A DNA stretch of 64,000 nucleotides, from the NCBI GenBank assembly GCA_032622095.1, contig CP136069.1:32774194-32838193 (forward strand), read 5' to 3'. A program made the position numbers and the translations under genes. The notes under the pieces were generated by a model that did no database searches, was not told the origin of the DNA, and saw only the letters and a program-made list of their open reading frames with translations. Below, piece by piece: positions 37,095 to 48,900 of this stretch. How positions within the stretch are numbered: position 1 is the stretch's first letter; each line of letters opens with the position of its first letter. This stretch comes from Siphonodentalium dalli. Lineage: Eukaryota; Mollusca; Scaphopoda; Gadilida; Siphonodentaliidae.

Positions 37095-37370
37095 GGCATT
37101 TACAGGTATACACTCAATCCGATTAGATGTCCCCATATCATCAGATTCCAACAACAATTTTATTTTGAAATGCCGCTTCTGTTATCAGAATCGAGTAATT
37201 GCTCAAAATTAATGCTAACCACAGTCAACTATATCATAAAATTGCCCCAAACCTGTTATTTATCAACATTTTGTTCAACGAAATTTTGCCGGTTTGTCAA
37301 ATATCTGACAAAAATGCAACTTGATGCACATCGCTTCAACCGTGTCGACTTTGTTTCGATTTGGTAGTAA
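37095..37370. repeat. Interspersed repeat, second copy
   Basis: Direct copy of 32760-33040 with small insertions and deletions. Present twice, 4.3 kb apart. Confidence 0.65.
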
Positions 37371-38845
37371 CAAATCAGAAGTGGTGCACATCAGCGAGCT
37401 CACCAACCGTATGTCGGATTTCCTAAACCCAAAGAGGTGAAGCCAAAATCGCATTGAAATCAAATCGCGGACTTGAAGGGGCTTGAACGATGGCATCGTG
37501 GTTGGTGTGAGGTCCAAATTCATGAACCCCTCTTCCCCATCAGCATAACGTCTATCTGGTCACCCATGCTAACAACGAACTGAATTTCCACCACATATGA
37601 CCTGGCATTTATACCTGTGTTGCCACAATATGCCACGAGAATCCCGGGTCGTACGTTGTGACTGGCATTGTGGAGAGAAGAATCAAAATATTAGAGAACA
37701 AAGAAACCGGCACCATTCACCAGCGCCGGAAAAATTATGCCTGGAAAGAAATTTCTTAGGAAATGGCAGGGAAATTTCCAAACAGAACCAAAAGACAAAC
37801 AAAATTCTTCTGAGACGTTATCTTCTTGGCTCTTCAGTTTCACGCTGTGCTAATTAAAAAACCTCAATAATATCATTGAAACTCATTCTGAAGATGTATA
37901 AACGCTAGCATGAGTCCACACAATTATTCCTAAAAACCATACCGCTATACATGTCGATTGTGGCCAGTGAGTGTTCACGAATTAGTCGTGAGACGGTGTC
38001 AATTGACAAGTGACAAATCTGATAGAGTGTGTCGTTGGCGCTAAAACAAAGATACCTTTGCGTTCAGCCACTACCAAATAAACTACCTGGTTTATAAAAT
38101 AGTCTCGCTTGGTGAATACCACCCCTGGTGTCCTTATATGGTATATATCGTTTTTTTTTATTTCAAATTGAATACAGCTGGGAAATGGCTGTGATCAGGG
38201 TCATGTATTTTTCAGAGATACGAAGCCGGTATGTCAATATTTTGTGCACTTGTCAACCTATCTTATAGCTCTTTTCAAATTACGTAGACATAATATGGAA
38301 GCTCGAATGGAGTCATGTCTCCATTTAAAACAAATGATGTCCAAGCATGTGGAAATATATTCTCTTTTTTTTTACAACAGTTAGAAACGTATAGTCGGGT
38401 CTTGGTGGTTTATCAGCTAGAAGTGGACACTCCGCTAATTGCGTAACAACTGTCACGCCCATGTCAGCATGTCAGTTTGTTATTAATTACTACCACTTCT
38501 GTAACATCCCTCCATGTCGGCAAGATGATATTCAGTTAAATTTGTTTATAATAATATCCATACACTATATCCAATCCATCGTTCCGAATAATCAGGCGGA
38601 TAATACGTTAGGTCTTAACGGTAAGATTATATTAAGATACCTCACCCCAGGCTTAAAGTTAAGACCATCTTAAGTTAGGACCTTGTTCGTGAAACGCGCT
38701 TATGACTGAAGTTTGAACATATGACCAGCTTCAGTCCCAACTGTGTCATAAGTTGTTTTCATGAAACTGGGCCCGTTGTGTTTCGCAAGCGTCTCGTGCA
38801 TGCTTCATGACGACGAATGATTTGATTGTCACTAAGGGATAAACA
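37371..38845. other. No gene recognised
   Basis: Spacer; short frames only. Confidence 0.4.
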
Positions 38846-39240
38846 GTAAGGCCGAGAGGTAGCATACTGGTCTCTCGTGCTAGCGGACCGGGGATCGCAA
38901 CCTGGTCAGGGTATTCTGACAAAAATCAAAACTCGGTCATATACCAAGTTTGTCAGGCTGAACAGTTTCATTCGAGATCACTGAATAAAGATCCGAATGC
39001 AATATGTCGACTTCTCCCATAACAACACTTGTCCAGGTATGTTGTCGTGGGTGCAGTACGCTGTCCGATCGGGCGCGGACATTAATGGCTGACCCGTGTA
39101 CACGCCTCGGTGTGTGCAAGTTAAAGAACGCTACTGGAGTCACCACAGGGTTATAAAGTTACTCGGCCGTGGTAGCACCTGGACCAGTGCGTCTACAACC
39201 AAAATTGGTTCCTTCACTGTAATATATACAGATACAATTT
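38846..39240 (+). mobile_element. tRNA-derived SINE-like sequence
   Basis: TAGCATACTGG (38860-38870) resembles a pol III A box and GGGATCGCAACC (38891-38902) a B box. A non-tRNA body follows, containing GTGTGCAAGTTAAAGAAC, a kind of word seen in conserved central domains of animal SINEs. Spacing of the boxes is shorter than in a tRNA. The tail is not well defined. Family assignment is open. Confidence 0.5.
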
Positions 39241-41090
39241 AAAGGACATAATTTCAGGGTCATCTCCCACATTGATGAGCTGAGAAACGATCGCGAACTT
39301 ATTACATGTATTTGTGAGTTTTGTTAAAATCCGAACTTGTAATCGTAACAACGGGTAGGGAAAAAACGACAACAAATATAAAGAATTCAAATTCTAGTGA
39401 TGCAGTACCCTATCTGTAATAATGATTTGTCGTTGTTCATTATGTGAAAGGTGTCTAATTTGATACGTATTTGTTTGTAACGGCTAAAATGTTTCACTTT
39501 GACTATTCAAATGAAGAGACCGGCATTCATTGTGTGAAGTCAAACTAGTTTCCAGTTAAGGGTGGATACACACATGCATGTAATTTATGTATGTAAAATA
39601 AATGGCCACACCAATAATTGATAACATTAATCACCTGCGCGCCAGCGGTTCATTGTTAACAGGCCAGACCAGTGAGTAGTGATAAGCGAAGTCAAACTGT
39701 CTGCTATCAGGACATTTAAGGCCAGTCCAAAACATGTCTTCTCTTACGGGTGCGGAAATTAGTCAAGTCTGTTTGATATATGGCATTTTATTAATGCACG
39801 AACATCAGAAGCCACACGGCTGGCGCATATACAGGCTTGATATAGAACATGTTCGACATCGATGCTTGTTTGGCGTGGGGTCTCGAAAGCTTCAAATCGC
39901 AAAGGAACTTAGTTGAATGTATCGGTCGGAATAATCTTGGCAAAAAGGTACAATATAATATGTTTTACTTAAATAGCTCAGAGTAGCCTGGTAGCTTTCG
40001 GGATCATATATAGCCCCAAATTGGGGATCATATATAGCCTCTGCGTCGGGGAAATCCAGATCCACGACTGCTCTCCATATCAAGAGAACGTCCACCATAT
40101 TCCATATTCCACGAACAATTATTTTAAGTAGCCTGGCGACTCGGCCCAAGATAGCGGCTTCGAAATTCTCTGCATTCCGACTTGGAACTTGGAACTATAA
40201 CTCAGTGCGGTCAACACGTCGGCAATGATTGAGTTGTCAGTGGACACATATTACATTGTCTATATGATCCATATAAAACGCCAAATACACGATAATTACA
40301 GAGATTCCATGCATGGCTGTATCCACCCTAAGGGGAGACGCACATTTTTCATTACTCTAACCAAAAATGTCAAGAGATTTGTAACAAAGATTTTCTCTGG
40401 ATCTATCTCGCGAAAAATCTGGAATTTCACAAATAATCATCTTCTTCAGAATCTAAGCAATTATTTGGAAATGATAAATACAATGGATGTTTAAACATTT
40501 GAGAGGTTGAAATTATTATTTTCGTTTTTGTCCATATCGGTGCCAAGAACTGCTAGCATAATTAATAATTTCACACAAACACTCCAATCACCAAATAAGT
40601 TATTGGTTTGGCTCCATGAGAGGAGGCTTCATGTGTATCTTAATGTTGGGTTAGATTTTTAATTTCATAATATAGCATCATACCCTATATATTATAATGA
40701 AGAATAAAGCAGTCACAAATATTCCAGCCCAATGAAAACAAATGTTGATATGCAGTGTGGTCCACCCAAGGGAACAACCAAATGGATTTAGGCCACAGTG
40801 TTAAGAGTGATGTATGGTGGTCAGCTTGACTTGGTTATGAACCCATTACCCACAACTCATCTCAGCCCAATGTTTCGTTGATCAACAGGCATGACAGGAA
40901 CATTCTCAAATATATACAATTAGTTGTATGTAGTTGCCTTTCTTAATGAAAATAATCATTAAATTTCACAAATCAAAAATAATTAAGTCTCCTCTCATGA
41001 TCTGCAGCAAAATACCTTATTACCTAAACATTTCCATCAACAAATAGGGCTACTTCTGCAATAAAACTAAAAACTAAATTTCAAGCTCAC
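39241..41090. other. No gene recognised; possible intron of the PAN gene
   Basis: Lies downstream of the PAN exon on the minus strand, so part may be its first intron. A direct repeat GGATCATATATAGCC occurs twice at about 40000-40039. No second PAN or lectin exon was recognised. Confidence 0.35.
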
Positions 41091-41343
41091 CTTTAGCTAT
41101 ACGCTCTGAATACTTGTTGAGTCTGCTGTTTGACAACCAGCATGATCCGTTTTTGAAGGAATGCGATTTGCAGCTACAATCCCGAGAGCATGCCATGGCA
41201 CATTCGATCTTCGATCTCTTCTGAACGGATGATCCACTTGCTTGAATTATGTTGGAGTTGCGATAGTAGTGACGTTCTAAAATATCGCCGGAAATTGTTG
41301 TCGCTATGACGAATAAAAAGATGAGTCCTAACCGGGCAGCCAT
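41091..41343 (-). CDS. First exon: signal peptide and PAN/Apple-like segment
   Basis: From ATG at 41343 the frame gives a hydrophobic signal peptide (MAARLGLIFLFVIATTISG), then about 65 residues with cysteines in the order IECAMACSRDCSCKSHSF and GSCWLSNSRL. Closely spaced Cys around the ECAMAC helix, then C-x-C and a late CWL, are the signature of PAN/Apple-like domains found in many secreted invertebrate proteins, often beside lectin or fucolectin domains. A donor AAAG/GTGAGC ends the exon at 41091 in phase 1. Downstream exons were not identified. A ~950-bp transposon-like element starts about 250 bp upstream of the ATG. Confidence 0.65.
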
Positions 41344-41591
41344 CCTAGAAACTTGTACAGTGTATATGTAATTTCACAGCTTCGAGATGTGAACCGCTCG
41401 GATCTGATAGATATGCCTCTCCTTTTAACAAGACAACATATATAACGCTCAGACTATTGCAGCCAAAATGGCGACTGATAATACTCGACAGAGTCGATAT
41501 TAATATAAGGATGCGATGTTGGTAGTCGCACAATAGGGTTGAGGCGTTATTGTGATCGTTTGCCATGAGCGATGTTCTTCGATCGTGCTTA

Positions 41592-42536
41592 CAGTACCAG
41601 CCTGAAGAAGTAATATATTGAGGCGCGCCTTTATTGCGATATTGAGTGCGCTTAATTTCGATAACGGCGCGATTATATCTTAATACCAAAAACTCTGTCG
41701 CGCTTATTTTTGCGATATTGAGCGCAAAACATTGCGATATTATGCGCGTAATATTTCATACAAACCCGATAGTGTTATATTTATATTAAATAAATACTGT
41801 GCATATAGTGTACATATATGACAACTGCCCCGCGTGGGTGTATTATGTCAATACAAATGTTATGTTATGTTATTTTATGTTATATATATATATATAGCAT
41901 TTAAAACTATAATTATATACGAATCTAAAACATTGTCTCTATTTATGCAATAAACAATCTAGAATAAGCAATCATTCGCATTAAATGTCACACTTTTTAA
42001 CGCAAGATGTCACAATATTGAGCGCGAAATATTGCGATATTAAAGACATATTATGTACTTGTTCTGGTGCGTAATACTGATGAGTTAGTATACAGGCGCT
42101 ATGTCAATTGGAGGAATGTAGCATTCTACTAACATTGCCGAAAATCTTAAGCAAATCGACCGTACCACTCCATATAATACATCGTCTGAACTACGCTAAA
42201 TTGTAAATATTTACTACTCGATTCGGGACGCATCTATTGGCGATAAACTAACGAAAACGATTTCGCCATCGAGAGTCACTGCATTTAATTAATATATAAG
42301 AATGACGGTGTGTGTTGTCAATTTGGATATAATATTTGTAAAAATTACTACTTTGAACAAGATTATTCTCCATTTATATTTGATCACCATACTGGAGTGT
42401 TTCATATCACTTTAAGCGCTATATTGTAATAATATCGCAAGCGGCGCGCTTATAATCATTCACACTTGCAATATTATTGCCTTAGTGGGCGCGAAAATAG
42501 CGCCTTCAATATTCCACTTCTTTTGACTGGTACTAT
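41592..42536. mobile_element. Inverted-repeat element upstream of the PAN exon, nested insertion
   Basis: The left end (CAGTACCAGCC, AAGAAGT, ATATTGAGGCGC) pairs with the right end read in reverse (TAGTACCAGTC, AAGAAGT, ATATTGAAGGCGC) over about 35 bp at roughly 80 percent. Both halves are rich in TTGCGATATT and GCGC. A TTAA-type repeat (42040-42415) is inserted inside. No target duplication could be fixed, so superfamily is open; ends starting CAG/TAG would fit hAT. Confidence 0.55.
42040..42415. mobile_element. TTAA-flanked interspersed repeat, copy C
   Basis: Starts TTAAAGACATATTATG and ends CACTTTAA. TTAA occurs at both edges (42040-42043 and 42412-42415), and the host sequence GCGATAT / GCGCTATATT continues on either side. 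Best-preserved evidence that this family targets TTAA. Confidence 0.8.
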
Positions 42537-43721
42537 ATCATGACAGCCATTATTCAAATGATATACACTGATGGTGTGAAGATTTACTCATTTGAAAGCC
42601 CCGTGGTGGTTCGAAGCCTAACATTGTGCTTTTGTTACCTCCCGGTCAGGTACCGGGGAAAAATGGGCCGATAAATATATTTAATACATGAATACTGATT
42701 TCATGAGCCGCAGAAAGACTTGTTGAAGTTTATATCACTGAGTCGGGTCCCGATTTTTTCTGCCGCATATAGCAATAAATTCAAATAACGGAAGCGCATT
42801 GTTGGTCTATTCATGACATGATATAACTAAATGCGTTTGTCTCAGTTTGGAATTATTTCAAAGTTTTTAATACATGTTAATCTATGTCCCATGTATTTAT
42901 CGACCTATCTTTTCTCACCATTCAAATTCCGCGGAGGAAATAATTTGGAGGCTCAAACGAGCCGTGTTAAAATATTAGTTATCACACGAAACACTGTTAT
43001 ATCATTAAAACAACCACCACATATTTACGTGCGCTCGCGCAACAGTATGGCGATCAGTCAGATTCGTAGGTACGTACGTTGGTGTCACCCTACCGATTTC
43101 ACTCCATGACGTCACCCTTACGCAGTACAGGCCGGCGACGTTACGGAGTATATTATAGAGTTGATGCCCTTGGCACTGACTTCCGTTACTAGCTCGTTGC
43201 TTTATAAACAAACCAGCGATGTGGCTTTTGTCGAAAATTGACAGTCAGTACATTCGCCCTGTATACATGTACTTTCAGAAAATACAAAACACCACAACGT
43301 TATACCCCACCAATGTCAGTGTCTCGATACCAAATTTTTGACATGAAACCGCGACAGACACGGCGTGAAATACATCGCATTGAGTAAACAATTTCCCATT
43401 GTTTCAATTCAACTTCAAGATCGCGGTAAAATCAAAACCGCAATTTGTAAGTGGTAAACATCTGAAAAAGACATCAGGTACATGCAAAAAGTAATTGTTG
43501 TGCATATTTATTTATATTTGAGGTGGCAATTTTTCATGTGTATCAGTATTTTTAACGATAAGAGCGATGGTAATTGGGGGACTATATTTTATCTAGCGCA
43601 TTAAATTTAAAATAAAAAGTCGTGAATTGGCTGAGTGTGTTCTATGGTCGCACATTTCGTTGATAATTACGAGCCATTTGTTTGTCTAAATAACATTTTT
43701 AAGTTCGAAGAGCATTAGCAC
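42537..43721. other. No gene recognised
   Basis: Spacer. Short frames at 42831-43109 and 43005-43211 have no recognised motif. Confidence 0.4.
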
Positions 43722-43889
43722 GGGGATAACAGTGTGGTGTTTTGTGATTTCGGATAGGTACATGGCGAATATACTGTGGCAAATACCCGTTAATGGGCTC
43801 CGGCTCCGCCGTCGCACATTAACTAAATTTGCCACAGTATATTTGCCATGTACCTTTCCGAAATCACAAAACACCACACTGTTATCCCC
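43722..43889. repeat. Palindromic MITE-like hairpin, 168 bp
   Basis: GGGGATAACAGTGTGGTG at the left pairs with its complement ending GTTATCCCC at 43889; the arms run about 70 bp with few mismatches (TTTTGTGATTTCGG, GGTACATGGC, ACTGTGGCAAAT). The small loop is GC-rich (CTCCGGCTCCGCC). No open frame of interest. Confidence 0.8.
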
Positions 43890-44865
43890 TAAATAAAATT
43901 ATTGAAGATTGTTATTGTCTTTTTTTTGCTAACATTAAATTAAATTAAATAAATTAAGTAAAATACAGTGAAAATATTTTTTAAATTATTTTTTATTACA
44001 TTTTTGCGCACGTTGGCATCTCTCAGAGTGCATTCTAGTTCCGTATCTGTCACTAGTGATACATTGGCGTCCTGGCATCGAGCAAGAACGTTACCGCGCG
44101 ACGCGTCTTTACATTTATTCAAGCGGATTAATACTATTTCGAAAACCCGCACATGACACGAACACCAGACAATGCAAAATGATTGTTTTGTTCACTGAAG
44201 TTACCATCGTGTCCAACTTCGTTGCAGAAACGAAAATAGATACAAAAACATAGAGGCAAATTGGGGAACTATATTTTCCGTCGCCAGCCCCAGGGTATAC
44301 CAGGACGAAATACTGTCGTATATACGCTTGTGAAGCGTCTCAGCCAACGCTGTACATGTATAAATTCTGCGGCTTCTGTTAATGGTTGTATAAGTTAAAA
44401 AGGCATAAAGCTCTAGTTTTGTTCATGTGATATACAAGATATTCAACTGGTTATGTTTGGATATAAGATTTTATGAAATTCGTTTGATAAATTTTATTCA
44501 CAACTCGTCTATACGACTGGTTTCTTTAAATATTATATCCCAACATAACTCGTTGGATATCCTATATATAATATATTCGACACATTAGCCACTTATATAA
44601 ACCAAAGCATCATTGATGAGTATATATATATATATTAGGAAATGTTCGGATAATAAGTTAAGGTCGTTTTTGAACATATTATCTAAACATTTTCCTTAAT
44701 AAACAAGGCTCTTTCTACAATTTTATTTGTCTGTCGTTAACTTGTATAACTTATATAGCATCCCTCCTAATCAGTGTTAGACGATGTTGACGAGGGAAAT
44801 GTGTATACTAAGTTAATGATTCATTCACCATCATGTTAATTTACATCAAATAGAGTATACTATGT
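43890..44865. other. No gene recognised
   Basis: AT-rich spacer with short TA runs near 44620. Confidence 0.4.
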
Positions 44866-46966
44866 ACACTCTTAGAATATACTGTCGGTTTGACGGTGTC
44901 GGACCGTTATAATTCGACGGTCCCATTTCGTTTCATCAGTTGTACGGCGAATTACCGTTGTTTAATGTCCCCTGAAAATGGTCAAAGTTAAAAATGTGCG
45001 TGTTTCAAAGTTCATGGCGTAAAAATTCAACAACATATATACCAGCGACAAAATTATATACGGCAGTGACTCATACAGTACGACTGAATCTGACTCTGCT
45101 GATATTTAATATCTGTTATTAATTGTTTGAATTCAGTGCAATAATAATCCGTCTTGTCTTGCGTCCTTAATGACGTTACGTTATTTTCATGAGCAATCTT
45201 TATCACTCACGAATTTCTTTCTCTGTCATTGCCGCGCTGAAAAAATAAATTTGGGGGGGGGGGGGGCGACAGCTAAGCTATACAGTAACTGTTGTGGACT
45301 AACGTTAGAACTGTCTGACTTCGGTTCCTATGTGAACTGACAAGTTCTAAATCTGCTAAAAGCGGCTTAATCATTGATATTTTCCACTAAATGGTGACAA
45401 CTGGGTTGTCTTCGAGCTGCTACTTCGAGCTGTCGGCTGTGAGTTGTCTTCGTTCGTATCAGTGTTCATGCTGAAATTGACAGTGCTGTGACTATCAAAA
45501 CACAGATATATTTACTGACACAACAGGATACAGGTACACGTGCTAGAGTAAAGTACAGGAGCTTCGATGTCAACCACAAGTGATAATAATAATAACAACA
45601 ACGTATTGTAACAGATATTAAAACTATTAGAATGTTGACAGTGTTGCCAGATTTTTTTTAATTTGACCATTCAATCCACTTGACAGTGTTCTAATAGTTT
45701 TGAAGCACATACATGTACATCTACACGAGGGGATATACTGTACGCATCAGCGTAATTCACACGAGCTTCGATGTCAACAACAACACGGTAAACAATAAAC
45801 TGATGCCGCGCAGTGACGGATCATCACATATCTACACCATTCCAACTTACAAGTACAACTATTACAATTACACGGAACGATTTATCCAATGTTCGTCAAT
45901 TTTCATTGAAACGTGTGGATATGAGACAGTGTCGCCATTCGCCATGCTATCGCCCAGTTATTACGGCAATTTACGGACCGGGGGTTCACTATTGGTTGTA
46001 TGTTCTTATCAACGTATCTTTGGCTGACTCACTGAAATGGATACTAAGTGTCTTGATACTAGTATACACAGTTTGATGCATCATGCTATCAAATTTCATA
46101 AAAAAATGTGGGACTATAGACGAACGTTATCGCCAAGTAATCACGTATAGGTATCACAGGCTTTGCTGTTGTCTTGAAGGTTTCAATCACAACAAGCTGT
46201 TACTGATATATTGTCGTGATGAACTGTGATTCCAGGTGACTGGACTGGACTGGACAATTTCACGCCTTACATGTTACCAAAAGTATTTTACTTTTACATT
46301 TACATAAATTTGAGTTTTAACTGTGATACATGTAGCTTTTTCCCTGTATGTCTTAAAAGGGCATGCCCGATTAATGTGATATAATGGTCGCAATTAGTAT
46401 TATTCGTAAATGAAGGATGGGCTTTTCAGCTACATGTTGAATTATCGTTTTTTATTTACAGCCATATTTATACAGTAGTCAGTGAAATGTGAACACACCA
46501 CAAAGTCTTTTTCTGGATTAAATTCCACGAGGCAGATAACAAGTTTGATCCTCTTAGTGTTGTCTGTCACATTATGCATTGAGGATTTAAGTTTCACCAG
46601 AACTATGATCGCAATAGAAGAACTAAGATGTGCTTTTCGGTTACGAATAATACTAAGTTCGACCATTCTGAAACTTAATAATTCGTAATGCCTATCGGGA
46701 AATCATTTTGTCACCACGGGCTAATTATACGGTAAATTAGCAAATTAAGGGCAAAAACTTGGTGGTGACCCATCAAAAATACCATTCATCTGAGTCGTCT
46801 GACCGTTATTAGTTACAGTCTTTATATTAATTAAACGGTGTTGAACCGTAACAAATACAACGATCTGAACATGCTACAGCCTGACCGTATGTTTAACGGT
46901 CCAAGGTTGGCAACAATGTTGCGCGGTATGACACCGTTAAAGCGACGGGCATTTTTCTAACATTGT
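44866..46966. mobile_element. Possible 2.1-kb inverted-repeat element
   Basis: The left end reads ACACTCTTAGAATATACTG, then GTCGGTTTGACGGTGTC; the right end read in reverse gives ACAATGTTAGAAAAATGCC, then GTCGCTTTAACGGTGTC. Both continue with ACCGTTA/ACGGTC motifs, as at 46800-46920. The ends are diverged and no target duplication was found. Internally, a run of 13 G (45254-45266) and short frames (45713-46076) are present; none is recognised. Confidence 0.45.
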
Positions 46967-47399
46967 AGGGTGGCCCGGCTCCGTTCCCTTTCGTCGGCTT
47001 TGATATGTACAATTTGTTGTGTAGACATAATGGTAAAAAAGCTGAAGAAATTCCATTATCATTATTATGTTTTTTTTATATGTATGTAGTATCAATAAAA
47101 TAATTCCAAAGGTAGGGGGGTGTAATTCTTAAATGTAATTCTTAAATGGAGCTCTTGGTCGGTTAAATTTAATTTAGTTTGGTGTGGTTCACTGCCTATA
47201 TTCTTCACTAGAAATAAAACCAGAATTGGCTTTAGTTGAGTTATCAAGTTGGTAATAGGACAAGTTGACTGGCTATCTAAACAAAGGACAAACAGGATAA
47301 GAATGGAAGAAAAACAAAGAAAAAAACAAAAACAAATTAATCATTCGGTCATCATCAATCAATAATCAGTTAATCGTGCTGCAAAATTAATCGTGCCAG
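46967..47399. other. Probable 3' flank of LINE 2
   Basis: No gene. It lies beyond the 3' end of LINE 2 on the minus strand and contains an AAAAACAAAG-rich stretch near 47300-47340. Confidence 0.35.
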
Positions 47400-47442
47400 T
47401 GGATAATATTATTTGTTTTATTATTTTGGCACTTATCTCGGC

Positions 47443-48195
47443 TTATCCAAATCTGCCTGTTGAATCTAAATATGATTGTATCATTTTAAATACATATTCA
47501 TTTTTGTCATAATCAAGATCAGTTAGGCCGAAAAGCAGATCTTTGATATTTGCAATTCTGATATTGGCTCTATTTAACTTCTGAAATAAAACATGTCTAT
47601 CTGTTAGATATAGGGGGCATTGGAAGAAGTAATGTACAGCATCTTCACATGGCTGACCACATTGACAATTCATAGATACTGAAATATGATTTTTAAATTT
47701 GTCAAAATTAAGATCGCTGCAGTTAATTCGAAGCCTGCAATGGTTAATATTAGATTATTTTCTGCGGCCGGCATAGTAATACAGTGGAGGTGGAACCTTA
47801 TTTTTAGTAGGTTTTTTTATTTTAGACGAAAGAGAATTCCAGGAGATAGCCATTTCAGGAAAGAAGTTACCTTCAAAATGAGCTGTGTTAAGTTTGAATG
47901 TGCGAATTAGCATCTTGTTGCGGAATGCATAGTTTGTACTCTCATTAATAAAAGGTGGAACTATATCTGTGAGAAAACTGGGGACCTCGTGTGAATCGGA
48001 CATGCTTTTATGCCATATACGTATTTTGTGATATTTTCGTCTGTTTTCTAATGATGGCCACCCAACTTCAGTAAGGAGTCTATTGTCGGATACAGACCTA
48101 GTTAAGCCCGACACAATTCTGGCCCCATCCATATGTAAGCGATAAAGTTTCCTTTTGAGTGTATCACTAGCATTGTTCCAAACAACCAAATGGAT
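47443..48195 (-). pseudogene. LINE 2 C-terminal region with a Cys-His knuckle
   Basis: After the deletion point the frame reads LHMDGARIVSGLTRSVSDN, GWPSLENRRKYHK, then a segment with FFPEMAISWNSLSS. One stop (47755-47757) interrupts, and the same frame continues with NHCRLRINC and CQCGQPCEDAVHYFFQCPLY, a putative C-C-H-C zinc knuckle common at the end of such LINE proteins. Terminates at 47443. Confidence 0.8.
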
Positions 48196-48900
48196 GAGAA
48201 TCACGCGTTCAAATACCTTACTTAGAGAAGGGAGAAGTGATATTGGTCGATAGTTGGTGACTTCTGCACGATCATTCTTCTTATGAATTGGAATCACATT
48301 AGCTCGTTTCCAGAACTTGGGGAACTGATTTATTTCAACTGACTTTTTAAATATAATTGAAAGAGGCAAAGCTATATCTTCAGCTGTGCATTGTATCATT
48401 TTAACCGAGATGTTATCGTGGTCATGTGCCTTATTCGGTTTCATACCTTTAATTGCACTGATAATATCTTCAGTGGTAATATCTATGTTAGAAATTTTTG
48501 TTTCGCACTTATTAGTGAATTCAGGAAGCATACAGTCTCGATCATCTAAGATCGAATTTTAGATAAAATAGTCATTGAGGAGAATAGCCTTTTCTACCTC
48601 ACTGAACATTAACCTCCCATCTTTACCCTTCAATGGTGGAATTTCATTTCTGGATGATTTTCCTAACAGGTCTTTGATAATATGCCAAAAGAATTTTGAA
48701 GAGTTGTTCAATTTCATTGAATCTTGAAGTTTTTCATTAAATTTTGACTTGGCATATTTCTTTGCATTATTTACTGAGTTACGGGCTTTTCGATATTTCT
48801 GACAATCATGATCTCTGCATGTACTTAATGCTTTTTTCCCGAAAACGGTCCCTACTTCTAATAGCTCTTCTAATCTCTGAATTAAACCATGGTTTATCAT
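48196..48900 (-). pseudogene. LINE 2 linker and N-terminal RT motifs
   Basis: The linker (48900-48559) has ARNSVNNAKKYAKSKFNEKL and KFFWHIIKDLLG. In the next frame come IKGMKPNKAHDHDNIS, WKRANVIPIHKK and TNYRPISLLPSLSKVFERVI, the early RT motifs. The frame then runs without a stop into the C-terminal region, skipping the AFD, finger and YADD motifs. Several hundred residues are missing at about 48195. Confidence 0.8.

Noticed and set aside
45254-45266. G run as a further G-run-ended transposon end
   Set aside because: No matching C run with AGGGG orientation or target duplication was found.
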